DNA of 64,000 bases from Alphaproteobacteria bacterium (lineage in GTDB: Bacteria; Pseudomonadota; Alphaproteobacteria; CACIAM-22H2), in assembly GCA_017308135.1 (NCBI GenBank), contig JAFKFM010000007.1, positions 204,001 through 268,000 on the forward strand. Reading direction: 5' to 3'. The position numbers were made by a program, and so were the translations under genes. The notes under the pieces were generated by a model, which was not told the origin of the DNA, made no database searches, and worked only from the letters and a program-made list of their open reading frames with translations. Positions within the stretch are counted from its first letter, which is position 1, and each line of letters starts with the position of its first letter. Positions 1 through 8,311 of this stretch are shown here, one piece after another.

Positions 1-1
1 G

Positions 2-541
2 GCCGTCCCGATCGCCTGGAGCCTGCTGCGCGATTATCAGCGCCAGCGCGTGTTGACCTTCCTCAACCCCGAAAGCGATCCGCTGGGGGCGGGGTATCAC
101 ATCATCCAGTCGAAGATCGCGCTGGGCTCGGGCGGGATTTGGGGCAAGGGGCTGGGCGGGGGCACGCAAAGCCATCTGCAATTCCTGCCCGAGAAGCAGA
201 CCGATTTCATCTTCACCATGCTGTCGGAGGAATTCGGTTTCGTCGGCGGGCTGGTGTTGATCGGGCTTTACACCATCATTGTGCTCTACGGCCTCGCCAT
301 CGCGTTGCGCGCGCGCAGCCAGTTCGGCCGCTTGGTCGCGGTGGGGCTGCTGTCGGGGATCTATCTCAACGCGCTCATCAACATGGCGATGGTGATGGGG
401 TTGGTGCCCGTGGTGGGCGAGCCGCTGCCGCTCGTCTCCTATGGCGGCACGTCGATGCTGACCTTGCTGTTCGGATTCGGAATCCTGATCGGCGTCTATG
501 TGCATCGCGACGTCGTGGTGCCGCGCCGGGGCGATACGTAA
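2..541 (+). CDS. rodA: Rod shape-determining protein RodA, 3' part
   Basis: This is the C-terminal ~179 residues of a SEDS-family peptidoglycan glycosyltransferase; the gene begins before the window. The frame is open from base 2 and ends with TAA. Family marks visible are the LNPESDPLGAGYH segment after the large loop, the KQTDFIFTMLSEEFGF stretch, three hydrophobic membrane segments, and the PLPLVSYGGTSML motif near the end. RodA works with PBP2 to build lateral wall in the inner membrane. RodA and FtsW are close relatives; the DPLGAGYH context and short C-terminus favour RodA. It lies just upstream of tRNA-Lys and outside the proposed island. Confidence 0.93.
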   Translation, partial: AVPIAWSLLRDYQRQRVLTFLNPESDPLGAGYHIIQSKIALGSGGIWGKGLGGGTQSHLQFLPEKQTDFIFTMLSEEFGFVGGLVLIGLYTIIVLYGLAIALRARSQFGRLVAVGLLSGIYLNALINMAMVMGLVPVVGEPLPLVSYGGTSMLTLLFGFGILIGVYVHRDVVVPRRGDT

Positions 542-590
542 GCCTCTAAAAGCGTTTATCCACAGGGACTTGCCCTATTGCAAACGGGGC

Positions 591-619
591 TCGACAAAGC
601 CCGGGGGGCTTGCTACACA
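591..619 (+). promoter_or_regulatory. Probable sigma-70 promoter of tRNA-Lys
   Basis: TCGACA at 591-596 and TACACA at 614-619 are separated by exactly 17 bases, and the -10 is preceded by TGC. The predicted transcription start is about 15 bases before the mature tRNA. No comparable promoter lies before the partial tRNA copy at 50131. Confidence 0.6.
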
Positions 620-640
620 GCGCGCCTCTCGATGCCGAGA

Positions 641-730
<90 letters not shown>

Positions 731-735
731 CAAAA

Positions 736-763
736 GGCCCCGGTTTCCGACCGGGGCTTTTTT
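736..763 (+). terminator. Intrinsic terminator after tRNA-Lys
   Basis: An 8-bp GC-rich stem, GCCCCGGT (737-744) with ACCGGGGC (750-757), encloses a 5-nt loop and is followed by six T residues (758-763). A second copy with a different loop follows the partial tRNA at 50195-50222. Confidence 0.9.
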
Positions 764-943
764 GTTTATTCCCTGTTGGTACCGCGTTGGCCGCCGATAC
801 GGCCCTTCAGCCGATATCCGACACGCGCAAATTGAATGCGGGCGTTTCGATCGCGACGATGGCAATCCGTTTTGGTCCCAGGCTCCCGCTTTGGTCGGAT
901 CGTTTGCCGCTGTGCGATCTGTCGCCTTTTGCCCGCTCAATGG

Positions 944-957
944 AGTAACCGTTTACA
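944..957. promoter_or_regulatory. Orphan LacI-type operator (CCGG class)
   Basis: AGTAACCGTTTACA matches 12 of 14 positions of the perfect palindrome found at 2590 and 14963. It lies in the ~215-bp gene-free stretch 764-978, just past the stop codon of the CoA-transferase gene that reads toward it. No recognisable gene starts beside it. It could mark the promoter of a deleted gene or be an auxiliary site. Confidence 0.45.
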
Positions 958-978
958 TTCTGTAACGATAATCGACGC

Positions 979-2529
979 CTACCGGAAGCGCTCGGCCAGT
1001 CCAACCGGCTCCGGACGGAATAGACGCGCGTCCATGACGGCGGGATTCGCCGCGATCTCGATCGGGAACGGGATCGAAGACAAGATGTCCTTCGTCATGT
1101 CGATGCCCGGCGCGATCTCGATCAACCGCAGCCCCTTGGCCGTGGTCTCGAACACGGCGCGTTCGGTGACGAAAACGGCTTTGCGGCCTTCCTCCATCGC
1201 GAATTCGGCGTTGTAGCAAAGCTGCTCCACGTTCCCGATGAATTTCCGATGCGCGCCTTCGCGCGTAATGCGTAACGTGCCCCGTCCGGTCTCCACCTCG
1301 AGCCCGCCCGAGGAGAAGGTGCCGCTGAAGACGACCTTCTTCGCGTTCTGGCTGATATTGATGAACCCGCCGACGCCGACGATCTTCGTGCCGAAGCGGC
1401 TGACATTGACGTTGCCGCGCGCGTCGACCTGGGCGAAAGACAGGAATGCGATATCCAACCCGCCGCCGTCGTAGAAGTCGAATTGATACGGTTGATCGAC
1501 TACCGCGTCGTAGTTCTGCGCGGCGCCCGAGTCGACGCCCGTCAACGGCGCGCCGCCGATGAAGCCCTGCTCGTTGGTGAGGACGAAACGATCGAGGATG
1601 TTCTCCTCCGACGCGACGGCGGCGATACCGGTGGAGATGCCGGAGCCCAGATTGCATATCGCGCCGGAAAAGATCTCCATTGCGGCGCGTCTTGCCACGA
1701 TCTTGCGGACGTCGAACGGCACGCGCTTCAACGCCGTTTGCGGGACCCTGAACTCGCCCGCGTAAGCGGGGCTGTATTCGGTCGCGTATGTCTGTGTTTG
1801 ATCGGGATCGACGACGACGAAATCGACCAGGATGCCAGGGATTTTCACGGCGCGCGCCGGCAACGTGCCGCGACGCGCGAGACGCTTCACCTGGACGATG
1901 ACGATGCCGCCCTGGCGTCTCGCCGCCTGGGCGCTCGACAGCATTTCGCCGAGAATGGCTTCGTGCTCCATCGTCACGTTGCCGTCCTCGTCGGCGGTCG
2001 TGCCGCGCAGGACGGCGACGTCGATCGCGAACGGTTTGAAGCGCAGATACTCCTTGCCGTCGAGCGTCAGCAATTCGACGAGGTCCTCATTCGCGCTAGG
2101 GCTTTGGCGCCCGCCGCCGTGGCGTGGATCGACAAAACTATGCAGCCCCGTGCGCGTCACCAGCCCGGGGCGGCCGGCGGCGATCTCGCGCAGAAGCAAC
2201 GACAACGCGCCTTGCGGCAAGGTGTAGGATTCGATCGCGTCGTTCTGCGCGAGTTCGATCAGCGGCGGCGAGTCGATCAGGGCGCTGGTCAGGGACCGTT
2301 TGAGCATGCCCGGATGGCGAAACCGGGCCGCCCCCTTCGTCCGGCGGTCGCCGATGCCGACGACGTGGATGAGCGTCATGCCGGCGGGCGAGCCGGACTC
2401 AAGGTATCGGCGCTCGATCGCTTCCAGCACCATTTCCGGGATGGCGTGTCCGCCGCCCGACCCGCTGACGAGGATGCTTGCCCCGTTGGGAATCAGCGAC
2501 GCCGCATCGTCCGCCGTTACAATCTTCAT
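979..2529 (-). CDS. Acyl-CoA:carboxylate CoA-transferase (family I, YdiF-like)
   Basis: This 516-residue enzyme is a fused alpha-beta family I CoA-transferase, predicted to move CoA between an acyl-CoA donor and a free carboxylic acid in the cytosol. The N-terminal half has the glycine-rich VSGSGGGH segment (about 21-28) and the C-terminal half starts near residue 275. The catalytic glutamate is E320 in TNEQG, the position of the family's ENG motif. It is roughly 70% identical by eye to the gene at 15034-16632, which is inverted relative to it. It diverges from the ABC transporter operon at 2688 across a perfect LacI-type palindrome, so coordinate regulation is likely. The activated substrate cannot be read from sequence. 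Confidence 0.88.
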   Translation of the reverse strand: MKIVTADDAASLIPNGASILVSGSGGGHAIPEMVLEAIERRYLESGSPAGMTLIHVVGIGDRRTKGAARFRHPGMLKRSLTSALIDSPPLIELAQNDAIESYTLPQGALSLLLREIAAGRPGLVTRTGLHSFVDPRHGGGRQSPSANEDLVELLTLDGKEYLRFKPFAIDVAVLRGTTADEDGNVTMEHEAILGEMLSSAQAARRQGGIVIVQVKRLARRGTLPARAVKIPGILVDFVVVDPDQTQTYATEYSPAYAGEFRVPQTALKRVPFDVRKIVARRAAMEIFSGAICNLGSGISTGIAAVASEENILDRFVLTNEQGFIGGAPLTGVDSGAAQNYDAVVDQPYQFDFYDGGGLDIAFLSFAQVDARGNVNVSRFGTKIVGVGGFINISQNAKKVVFSGTFSSGGLEVETGRGTLRITREGAHRKFIGNVEQLCYNAEFAMEEGRKAVFVTERAVFETTAKGLRLIEIAPGIDMTKDILSSIPFPIEIAANPAVMDARLFRPEPVGLAERFR

Positions 2530-2568
2530 TCGAATCCTCCCGGTTCGTCCCGATGCCGCTCGCGCGTG

Positions 2569-2624
2569 TTGACGGACGCATCAAAATCCTGTAACCGGTT
2601 ACATATTGTCGCATCCGAAGTCAA
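2569..2624. promoter_or_regulatory. Divergent promoter region with perfect LacI-type operator
   Basis: The perfect palindrome TGTAACCGGTTACA occupies 2590-2603. It is flanked by TTGACG at 2569-2574 (plus strand) and TTGACT at 2619-2624 (minus strand), each 21 bases from its side of the operator. With 17-base spacing, the -10 regions fall inside the operator. Binding here would control both the CoA-transferase and the ABC transporter operon. GTTGACGGACGCAT at 2568-2581 recurs at 6856-6869. Confidence 0.75.
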
Positions 2625-2687
2625 TTCGGTCGGTTGCCGGCATCGCCGCGTCGAAAAATCGATCGCGGACCGCCAGGGAGGATACGA

Positions 2688-3524
2688 GTGAGCGGCGTGG
2701 CCAACTCCGAGAAGACCGCAGTCCCATCGTTCGTGCCGCGCCGGCGCGGGCCCCTCGCGCGTGCGCTGTTGGCGCTCGGCTGGAGCGTGTTGCCGCCATT
2801 GTCGTTCGTCGCGATCGTGTCCGCTTGGTGGGCGGCCGTTCACCAGTTCAAGATTCCCGCTTATCTGTTGCCGGGGCCCGACGCGGTGTTTCGCCGGCTG
2901 ATCGCCGATGCGCCGATGTTGTGGACGCATTCCCAGGTCACGCTGACCGAGATCGTCGCGGGCTTCGCGTTGACGGTCGTGACCGCCATTCCGGCCGGGC
3001 TCGTGATCGCGTTGTCGCGTTTGGCCAAGCAGACGCTTTATCCGCCGATCGTCCTTTTGCAGCTTGTCCCCAAGATCGCGGTCGCGCCGTTGTTCCTGGT
3101 CTGGCTGGGCTTCGGAATCGAATCGAAGATTCTGCTGACGACGCTGATGACGTTCTTTCCCTTGTTGATCGCCAGCATCAGCGGCTTCCAGATTCTCGAT
3201 CAGCGCTACCTGTATCTGACGAAATCGATGGGCGCCACGATCTGGCAGACGTTCCGGTACTTGCGCTTCCCCGCCGCACTTCCGGTGATTTTCGCGGGGT
3301 TGAAGACCTCCGCGACGATCGCCGCGACGGCCGCGATCGTTGCCGAGTTCGTCGGCGCGAATCAGGGTTTGGGCTACGTGCTTTTGCGCGGCACCAGTCA
3401 GATGGACCTCGAATTGACCTTCGCGGTTCTCGTCGTTCTTACCGTCATCGGAATCATCATCAACTACGCCGTGGAGATCGCGGAGTGGGTGATGACGCCG
3501 TGGCAGCGGATCAGCCGCAGCTAA
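2688..3524 (+). CDS. ABC transporter permease, taurine/sulfonate/NMT1 type
   Basis: This 278-residue inner-membrane protein belongs to the SsuC/TauC permease family. About six hydrophobic segments are visible, with the cytoplasmic EAA-type loop around SMGATIWQTFRYLRFPAALP. I chose GTG at 2688 because AGGGAGG precedes it at the right distance; a longer reading from 2634 would start too close to the promoter. It opens the five-gene run permease - binding protein - MaoC - ATPase - crotonase. The partner binding protein and ATPase are of the same transporter type. Related systems import sulfonates, nitriles, pyrimidine precursors and aromatic acids; the substrate here is probably an organic acid that is then activated to a CoA ester. 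Confidence 0.88.
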   Translation: MSGVANSEKTAVPSFVPRRRGPLARALLALGWSVLPPLSFVAIVSAWWAAVHQFKIPAYLLPGPDAVFRRLIADAPMLWTHSQVTLTEIVAGFALTVVTAIPAGLVIALSRLAKQTLYPPIVLLQLVPKIAVAPLFLVWLGFGIESKILLTTLMTFFPLLIASISGFQILDQRYLYLTKSMGATIWQTFRYLRFPAALPVIFAGLKTSATIAATAAIVAEFVGANQGLGYVLLRGTSQMDLELTFAVLVVLTVIGIIINYAVEIAEWVMTPWQRISRS

Positions 3525-3565
3525 GGCGCGAATCGAATCAAATCGCAAAATAGGGAGGAATGAAC

Positions 3566-4564
3566 ATGCGTATCGGACGAATTCTCGCGGCCGCCATCGG
3601 GGCGGCGTCGATGGTCCTCGCCGTCGCCGACGCGTCGGCGCAAACGAAGCTGACGTTCCAGCTGAACTGGACGGCGGGCGGCCCCAATGCGGGCTTTGCC
3701 GCCGCGGTCGGCGAAGGCTATTACCGGGCGGCCGGGCTCGACGTGACGATCGTACAGGGCAACGGCTCGGGCAACACAGCTCAGCTCGTCGCGAACGGGC
3801 GCGCGCAGATCGCTTACGCGGACGCGGTCGCCGTCAGCCAGCTGATCGCGCGCGGCGCCCCCATGACGATCGTTTCGACGGTTTATCAGTCGAATCCGAA
3901 CGAAGTTTCGGCGCTGAAGAAGGCGAACATCAAGTCGATCAAGGATCTCGCGGGCAAGCGGGTGGGGTTGCCCGCCGGTTCGTCGCAAACGACGATGCTG
4001 CCGCTGTTCCTGAAGGCCAACGGCTTGAAGGAAAGCGACATGACGCTGATGAACATGCCGCCGGCGTCGATGGTGCCGGCCTTGCTGCAGGGGCAGGTCG
4101 ACGCGATCCTGGGTTCGATGGACGCCTATCAGATCCAACTCGAGGCGCAGGGCGCCGAACTCGACAATTATCGGTTCGCCGATTACGGTGTGCCGACGGT
4201 CAGCACCTCGATTTTCGCGTCGACCGCGTTCACGCGCGAACAGCCCGACGTGCTGCGCAAGTTCATTGCCGCGAGCCTGAAGGGCTGGGGTTTCGCGATC
4301 GACAATCCGGCGCGCACGGTCCAGCATCTGCGCACGGTGTTCCCCGAAGTGAACGAGAAGCTCGCCGCGTCGGAACTGGCAGCGATCGGACCGCTGTTCT
4401 GCTCGGGTGACGCGAAATATCTCGGCAAGGCAGAAGACGCGCACTGGACCCGCACGCAGGCGCTGTTGTCCGAAGTGGGCTTGCTGCCGGCCGGGCAGGA
4501 TCCGAAGAGCTACTACACCAACGCGTTCCTGCCGCCCGACGCGGAAATGCGCGCTTGCAAGTGA
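3566..4564 (+). CDS. ABC transporter substrate-binding protein, NMT1/SsuA type
   Basis: This periplasmic binding protein of 332 residues starts with a Sec signal (RIGRILAAAIGAASMVLAVADASA, cleavage near ASA-QT) followed by the family opening TKLTFQLNWTAGGPNAGFAAAVGEGYY. The VGLPAGSSQTT and LLQGQVDAILGSMD segments are typical of NMT1-like ligand-binding lobes. ATG at 3566 is preferred over ATG at 3560 because GGGAGG ends only a base or two before the latter. It lies 41 bases after the permease gene. The SBP sets substrate choice; its closest relatives cannot be named from sequence alone. Confidence 0.88.
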   Translation: MRIGRILAAAIGAASMVLAVADASAQTKLTFQLNWTAGGPNAGFAAAVGEGYYRAAGLDVTIVQGNGSGNTAQLVANGRAQIAYADAVAVSQLIARGAPMTIVSTVYQSNPNEVSALKKANIKSIKDLAGKRVGLPAGSSQTTMLPLFLKANGLKESDMTLMNMPPASMVPALLQGQVDAILGSMDAYQIQLEAQGAELDNYRFADYGVPTVSTSIFASTAFTREQPDVLRKFIAASLKGWGFAIDNPARTVQHLRTVFPEVNEKLAASELAAIGPLFCSGDAKYLGKAEDAHWTRTQALLSEVGLLPAGQDPKSYYTNAFLPPDAEMRACK

Positions 4565-4591
4565 ACGCCGATACTTGACGGGAGACCCGGC

Positions 4592-5101
4592 ATGACGAGC
4601 GAAAGAAGGATCGGATATCGCTACGAGGATCTTCACGTGGGGATGCGGTTCCGCAGTCCCGGACGGACGATCGGCGAAGCGGACCTGATCGGCTTCGCGG
4701 GCCTTACGGGCGACTTTTCGGAGTTGCACACAAGCGAGGTCTACGGGCAAGCGAGCCAGTTCGGCCGTCGCGTCGCCCACGGCATGCTGGGTCTTGCCTA
4801 CGCCCACGGTTTGATGTGGGCCCGGACGGGCGAGTTGCGGGAAACCGCCATCGCCTTTCTGGGAATATCCGACTGGAAGTTCGTCGGCCCGATTTTCATC
4901 GGCGACACGATCTTCGTGAATTATCGGATCGTCGAATTGCGCGACAGCAAGTCGCGTCCCACGCAGGCGATCGCGAATTTCGAAGTCGAACTCGTCAACC
5001 AAGACGGCGCCATCGTGCAGAAGGGCCATAAGGCGCTTCTGGTGTCGAAAGTGCCGCTCGCCGCCGTCGCGGCGTCGGGCGAGACGAAAGGCGAGGGATA
5101 A
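4592..5101 (+). CDS. MaoC-like hot-dog hydratase
   Basis: This 169-residue single-hot-dog protein resembles (R)-specific enoyl-CoA hydratases. The hydratase motif region reads GLTGDFSELHT, keeping the catalytic pair D41 and H46 but replacing the usual Asn-Pro with Ser-Glu. It probably hydrates or dehydrates an acyl-CoA. It lies inside the ABC transporter operon, 27 bases after the binding protein and one base before the ATPase start. That placement ties the imported acid to CoA-ester chemistry, with the divergent CoA-transferase as the likely activating enzyme. Confidence 0.85.
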   Translation: MTSERRIGYRYEDLHVGMRFRSPGRTIGEADLIGFAGLTGDFSELHTSEVYGQASQFGRRVAHGMLGLAYAHGLMWARTGELRETAIAFLGISDWKFVGPIFIGDTIFVNYRIVELRDSKSRPTQAIANFEVELVNQDGAIVQKGHKALLVSKVPLAAVAASGETKGEG

Positions 5102-5102
5102 C

Positions 5103-5936
5103 GTGACCGCACCGACCAACGACGCGCCCGGCTCAGGCGTTCCGATCGAGATACGGAACGTCGCGAAGGTCTTCGGCGAGGAGACTTCGCGGCCGTTCCA
5201 AGCGTTACGCCCGGTCAACGCGACGATCGACGCGGGCGCCTTCGTTTCGGTCGTCGGCGCTTCTGGGTGCGGCAAAAGCACTTTGATGTTGATGGTCGCC
5301 GGGCTTCTGCCCGTATCGGCGGGGGAGATCGTCGTCGCGGGCCGGCGCGTCGATCGTCCTATAACGGATGTCGGTATCGCCTTTCAGGACCATTTGCTGC
5401 TCGATTTCCGGACCGCGTTCGAAAACGTGATGCTGCACGCCGATATCCGGGGCATGGATCGCGCGCCGCTCGAGAAGCGCGCGCGCGAACTCTTCGCGCA
5501 GCTCAAACTCGAGCATGCGATGTCGAAATATCCCTCGCAGCTGTCCGGCGGCATGCGCCAGCGCGTATCGTTGATCCGCACGCTGGTTCACGATCCCGCC
5601 GTGATTTTGATGGACGAGCCTTTCGGCGCGCTCGACGCGTTGACGCGGCTGGAAGTCCGCGCCGATCTCGAAGACCTCTGGCTGCGTCGCCGGCCGACCG
5701 TTCTGTTCATCACGCATAGCGTGGAGGAGGCGGTCGGGCTGTCCGACCGCATACTCGTGATGAGCCCGAGCCCGGGGGAAGTCATCGACGATATCCAAGT
5801 GACCCTGCCGCGCCCGCGTCCGCTCGTGCTTGGCGATGCGCCGGAATTCACCGCCTATGTCGATCGCATCCATCGGCATTTCGCGCGTATCGGCGTTCTG
5901 CACGGCGTCGATCCCAAGCGCCGCGCGGCCCGGTGA
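5103..5936 (+). CDS. ABC transporter ATPase, SsuB/TauB type
   Basis: The 277-residue nucleotide-binding subunit energises the transporter formed with the products of 2688 and 3566. Walker A is GASGCGKST (about residues 52-60), the signature is LSGGMRQR, Walker B is VILMDEPFGALD, and the H-loop is ITHSVEEAV. It has no C-terminal regulatory domain, as usual for this subfamily. GTG at 5103 follows the MaoC stop by one base. Confidence 0.92.
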   Translation: MTAPTNDAPGSGVPIEIRNVAKVFGEETSRPFQALRPVNATIDAGAFVSVVGASGCGKSTLMLMVAGLLPVSAGEIVVAGRRVDRPITDVGIAFQDHLLLDFRTAFENVMLHADIRGMDRAPLEKRARELFAQLKLEHAMSKYPSQLSGGMRQRVSLIRTLVHDPAVILMDEPFGALDALTRLEVRADLEDLWLRRRPTVLFITHSVEEAVGLSDRILVMSPSPGEVIDDIQVTLPRPRPLVLGDAPEFTAYVDRIHRHFARIGVLHGVDPKRRAAR

Positions 5937-5953
5937 GAACGGGCGCGCGGGCG

Positions 5954-6718
5954 ATGATCGAGACGGCGAAGGACGGCGCGATCGCGGAGATCGCACTGCG
6001 CAACGGGCCCTTGAATCTCGTCACGCGCGACGCGTTGCGCGCGCTCAATGCGGCGATCGACGCGTTGGCGAAGGATCGGGACGTGCGTTGCGTCGTTCTG
6101 CACGGCGGCGACGCGCGGGCCTTTTGCGCGGGCAGCGACATCAAGGAATTCGCCCATCTTCGCGGCAATGCGAGCGAGGACAAGATTCTGTTCGAAGATA
6201 TGGTGCTGCGAAATCTCGCGCGCCTGCCGATGCCGACGATCGCGGCGATCGACGGCCCGGCGCTGGGCGGCGGGCTGGAACTGGCGCTCGCCTGCGATTT
6301 GCGCGTCGCCGCCGCGGGCGTCGCGTTGGGACTGACCGAATCGCGCCTTGGCGGGCTTGCGGCGAACGGCGCCGTCCGGGCGGCGCGGCTCGTCGGGCCG
6401 GCCCGGGCCAAAAGACTGTTGTTTATGGGGGAGACGATCGACGCGCGGATCGCTTTGGAATGGGGCCTCGTCGACCGCGTGACCGCCGACGCGACCGCCC
6501 TCGACGCCGCGCGCGATTGGGCCAAGGTGATCGCGGCGCGCGGTCCGATCTCGAACCGCTTGGGCAAAATGCTGATCGAGAAATCCTTGGACGAGGCATT
6601 GGATGCGGCGCTTGGCGCTTCGACGGTCGCGCAACAAGCGATTTTCGATTCCGACGATCTGCAAGAGGGGATGCGCGCGTTCTTCGCCAAAAGAAGCCCG
6701 GTTTTTCGCGGAAGCTGA
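5954..6718 (+). CDS. Enoyl-CoA hydratase/isomerase family protein (crotonase fold)
   Basis: This protein of about 254 residues has the crotonase oxyanion-hole segments HGGDARAFCAGSDIKEF and DGPALGGGLELALACD. The first catalytic glutamate is present in LTESRLGG, but the second (Glu164 of rat hydratase) aligns with arginine in ARAKRLLFMGE. A plain hydratase role is therefore doubtful; isomerase, hydrolase or lyase chemistry is possible. ATG at 5954 is chosen over GTG at 5933, which overlaps the ATPase stop; neither has a clear ribosome site. It is the last gene of the operon. Confidence 0.8.
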   Translation: MIETAKDGAIAEIALRNGPLNLVTRDALRALNAAIDALAKDRDVRCVVLHGGDARAFCAGSDIKEFAHLRGNASEDKILFEDMVLRNLARLPMPTIAAIDGPALGGGLELALACDLRVAAAGVALGLTESRLGGLAANGAVRAARLVGPARAKRLLFMGETIDARIALEWGLVDRVTADATALDAARDWAKVIAARGPISNRLGKMLIEKSLDEALDAALGASTVAQQAIFDSDDLQEGMRAFFAKRSPVFRGS

Positions 6719-6731
6719 CGGTGCATGCCTA

Positions 6732-6745
6732 GGAAAGCGCTTTCA
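6732..6745. promoter_or_regulatory. LacI-type palindrome (GCGC class)
   Basis: GGAAAGCGCTTTCA contains the perfect 12-bp palindrome GAAAGCGCTTTC. It lies 13 bases after the crotonase stop and about 190 bases before the sugar-binding-protein gene. It fits the GCGC class otherwise found right of 23 kb. Confidence 0.4.
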
Positions 6746-6856
6746 TAAAAAGCGCATATCATTCGTATGACGAACCGCCGCACATCGCCGTCCGTCGCGG
6801 AACCTCGAGATATATCAATAAAAACGGCGATACTTCACTCTGCATGCGGAATGTCG

Positions 6857-6886
6857 TTGACGGACGCATAATGTATGCGGTTACAT
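6857..6886 (+). promoter_or_regulatory. Promoter and LacI-type operator of the sugar ABC operon
   Basis: TTGACG at 6857-6862 is followed after 18 bases by TTACAT (6881-6886). The operator TGTATGCGGTTACA (6872-6885) overlaps the -10. The leader GTTGACGGACGCAT is shared with 2568-2581. Confidence 0.6.
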
Positions 6887-6933
6887 ACGCGTAACGCCGT
6901 CCGAAGGACGGTTCATCGGGAGGAGATCGCGCC

Positions 6934-8172
6934 GTGAAACAAGGGGCTATTGCGGCTTTCGTTGCCGCGGGATTGATGGCGGGCGCCGTGGCGGCGCAAG
7001 CCCAGACGCAGGATATCGAAGTTCTCCATTACTGGACCTCCGGCGGCGAATCCAAAGCCGTCAACGTGCTGCGCCAGCGGCTCGAGAAAGAGGGCATCAA
7101 TTGGAAGGACTCCGCCATCGCCGGCGGCGGCGGCGCCAATGCGATGACCGTGTTGAAGACGCGCGCCGTGTCTGGCGATCCGCCGGCGGCCGTTCAGATG
7201 CGCGGCCCCGTCATTCAGGATTGGGCCGATCAAGGCGCGCTCGTCGGATTGAACGCGATCGCCGGGAATTGGAACCGCGAATTGCCGCCCGCGATCGACG
7301 CGGCGCTGAAATACAAAGGGACCTATTACGCGGTTCCGCATTGGATCCACCGCGTCAATTGGATGTACATCAACAAGCCCGCCCTCGATAAGGTCGGCGG
7401 CAAGGTTCCGACCACTTGGAACGAACTTTTCGATCTCGCCGACAAGTTCAAGGCGGCGGGCATCATTCCCATCGCGCATGGCGGCACGCCGTATCACGAC
7501 GGCGTCTATTTCGAAGGTATCGTGCAGTCGATGGGGGTGGACTTCTATCGCAAGGCGATCCTCGAACAGGACCAAGCGACGCTGACTTCGCCGAAGATGG
7601 TCGAAGTCTTCGACATCCTGCGTAAATCGCAGCGCTACTTCGACGACGGCATCCAAGGTCGTCCGTGGAACATCGCGGCGGCGATGGTGATCGAAGGCAA
7701 GGCCGGCATGTTGTTCATGGGCGACTGGGCCAAGGGCGAGTTCGCGAACGCCAATAAGGTACCGGGCGTCGATTATGTCTGCGCCGCGCGGCCGGGGACC
7801 GAAGGGATGTTCACGTTCATCGCCGACACCTTCGTCTTCTTCAAGCAGCGTAACCAGCCCGCGACGCCGGCGCAGAACAAGCTCGCGTCGATGATCATGG
7901 ACCCGGCGTACCAGGCGGAAGCGGCCCTCTACAAAGGCGCCATTCCGGCGAACACGACGGTCTCGCTGTCCAATTTCGACGATTGCGCGAAAAAGTCGTC
8001 GAACGACATGCAAGGCGCGTCGCGCGCGAACGGCTTGGTCCCGGCGATGAACCAGGGAATTCCGGAGGCGATGCTCGGCGCGGTCCGCGACGTCGTCACG
8101 CGGTTCCTCAACTCGAACCAGGACTCGCAAAGTGCGGTTCAGGCTTTGGCCCGTGCCGCGCGCAACAACTGA
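6934..8172 (+). CDS. Carbohydrate ABC transporter substrate-binding protein (GtsA-like)
   Basis: This 412-residue family 1 solute-binding protein has a Sec signal (KQGAIAAFVAAGLMAGAVAAQA, cut near AQA-QT) and then the glucose/mannose-type opening IEVLHYWTSGGESKAVNVL. The AGGGGANAMTVLKTRAVSGDPPAAVQ stretch closely recalls GtsA/glucose-binding proteins. GTG at 6934 follows GGGAGGAG at good spacing. It heads a five-gene unit through 12064. A hairpin follows it, as is common after binding-protein genes that need more product than the membrane subunits. Since the operon also holds a lyase, the ligand may be a sugar or sugar acid rather than glucose. Confidence 0.88.
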   Translation: MKQGAIAAFVAAGLMAGAVAAQAQTQDIEVLHYWTSGGESKAVNVLRQRLEKEGINWKDSAIAGGGGANAMTVLKTRAVSGDPPAAVQMRGPVIQDWADQGALVGLNAIAGNWNRELPPAIDAALKYKGTYYAVPHWIHRVNWMYINKPALDKVGGKVPTTWNELFDLADKFKAAGIIPIAHGGTPYHDGVYFEGIVQSMGVDFYRKAILEQDQATLTSPKMVEVFDILRKSQRYFDDGIQGRPWNIAAAMVIEGKAGMLFMGDWAKGEFANANKVPGVDYVCAARPGTEGMFTFIADTFVFFKQRNQPATPAQNKLASMIMDPAYQAEAALYKGAIPANTTVSLSNFDDCAKKSSNDMQGASRANGLVPAMNQGIPEAMLGAVRDVVTRFLNSNQDSQSAVQALARAARNN

Positions 8173-8196
8173 CGTCTTGTAGTTAGGTTAGAGTGC

Positions 8197-8227
8197 GGCT
8201 TGCGGGCCGGTGGCGGTCCCGCAAGCC
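8197..8227 (+). other. mRNA hairpin between SBP and permease genes
   Basis: GGCTTGCGGG (8197-8206) pairs perfectly with CCCGCAAGCC (8218-8227) across an 11-base loop. No T-run follows, so it is more likely a partial stop or 3' stabiliser of the binding-protein message than a full terminator. Confidence 0.6.
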
Positions 8228-8311
8228 GAAACTTCGAGCGCCACCCCACGAGCGCTCGCCCAAGTACCGAAGCGAATCGAGACGTAAGCAATCCGAGGAC
8301 GTCGAACGCCC

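Noticed and set aside
762..978. Possible integrase remnant next to attL
   Set aside because: No frame in this stretch shows tyrosine-recombinase motifs (R...HxxR...Y) or any known family.
1483..2691. Long plus-strand frame opposite the CoA-transferase
   Set aside because: It is an arginine- and aspartate-rich shadow of a high-GC gene with no recognisable domain, and it overlaps the strongly supported minus-strand gene.
3521..5281. 586-codon minus-strand frame opposite SBP, MaoC and ATPase genes
   Set aside because: It spans three well-supported plus-strand genes and has the composition typical of antisense frames in GC-rich DNA.
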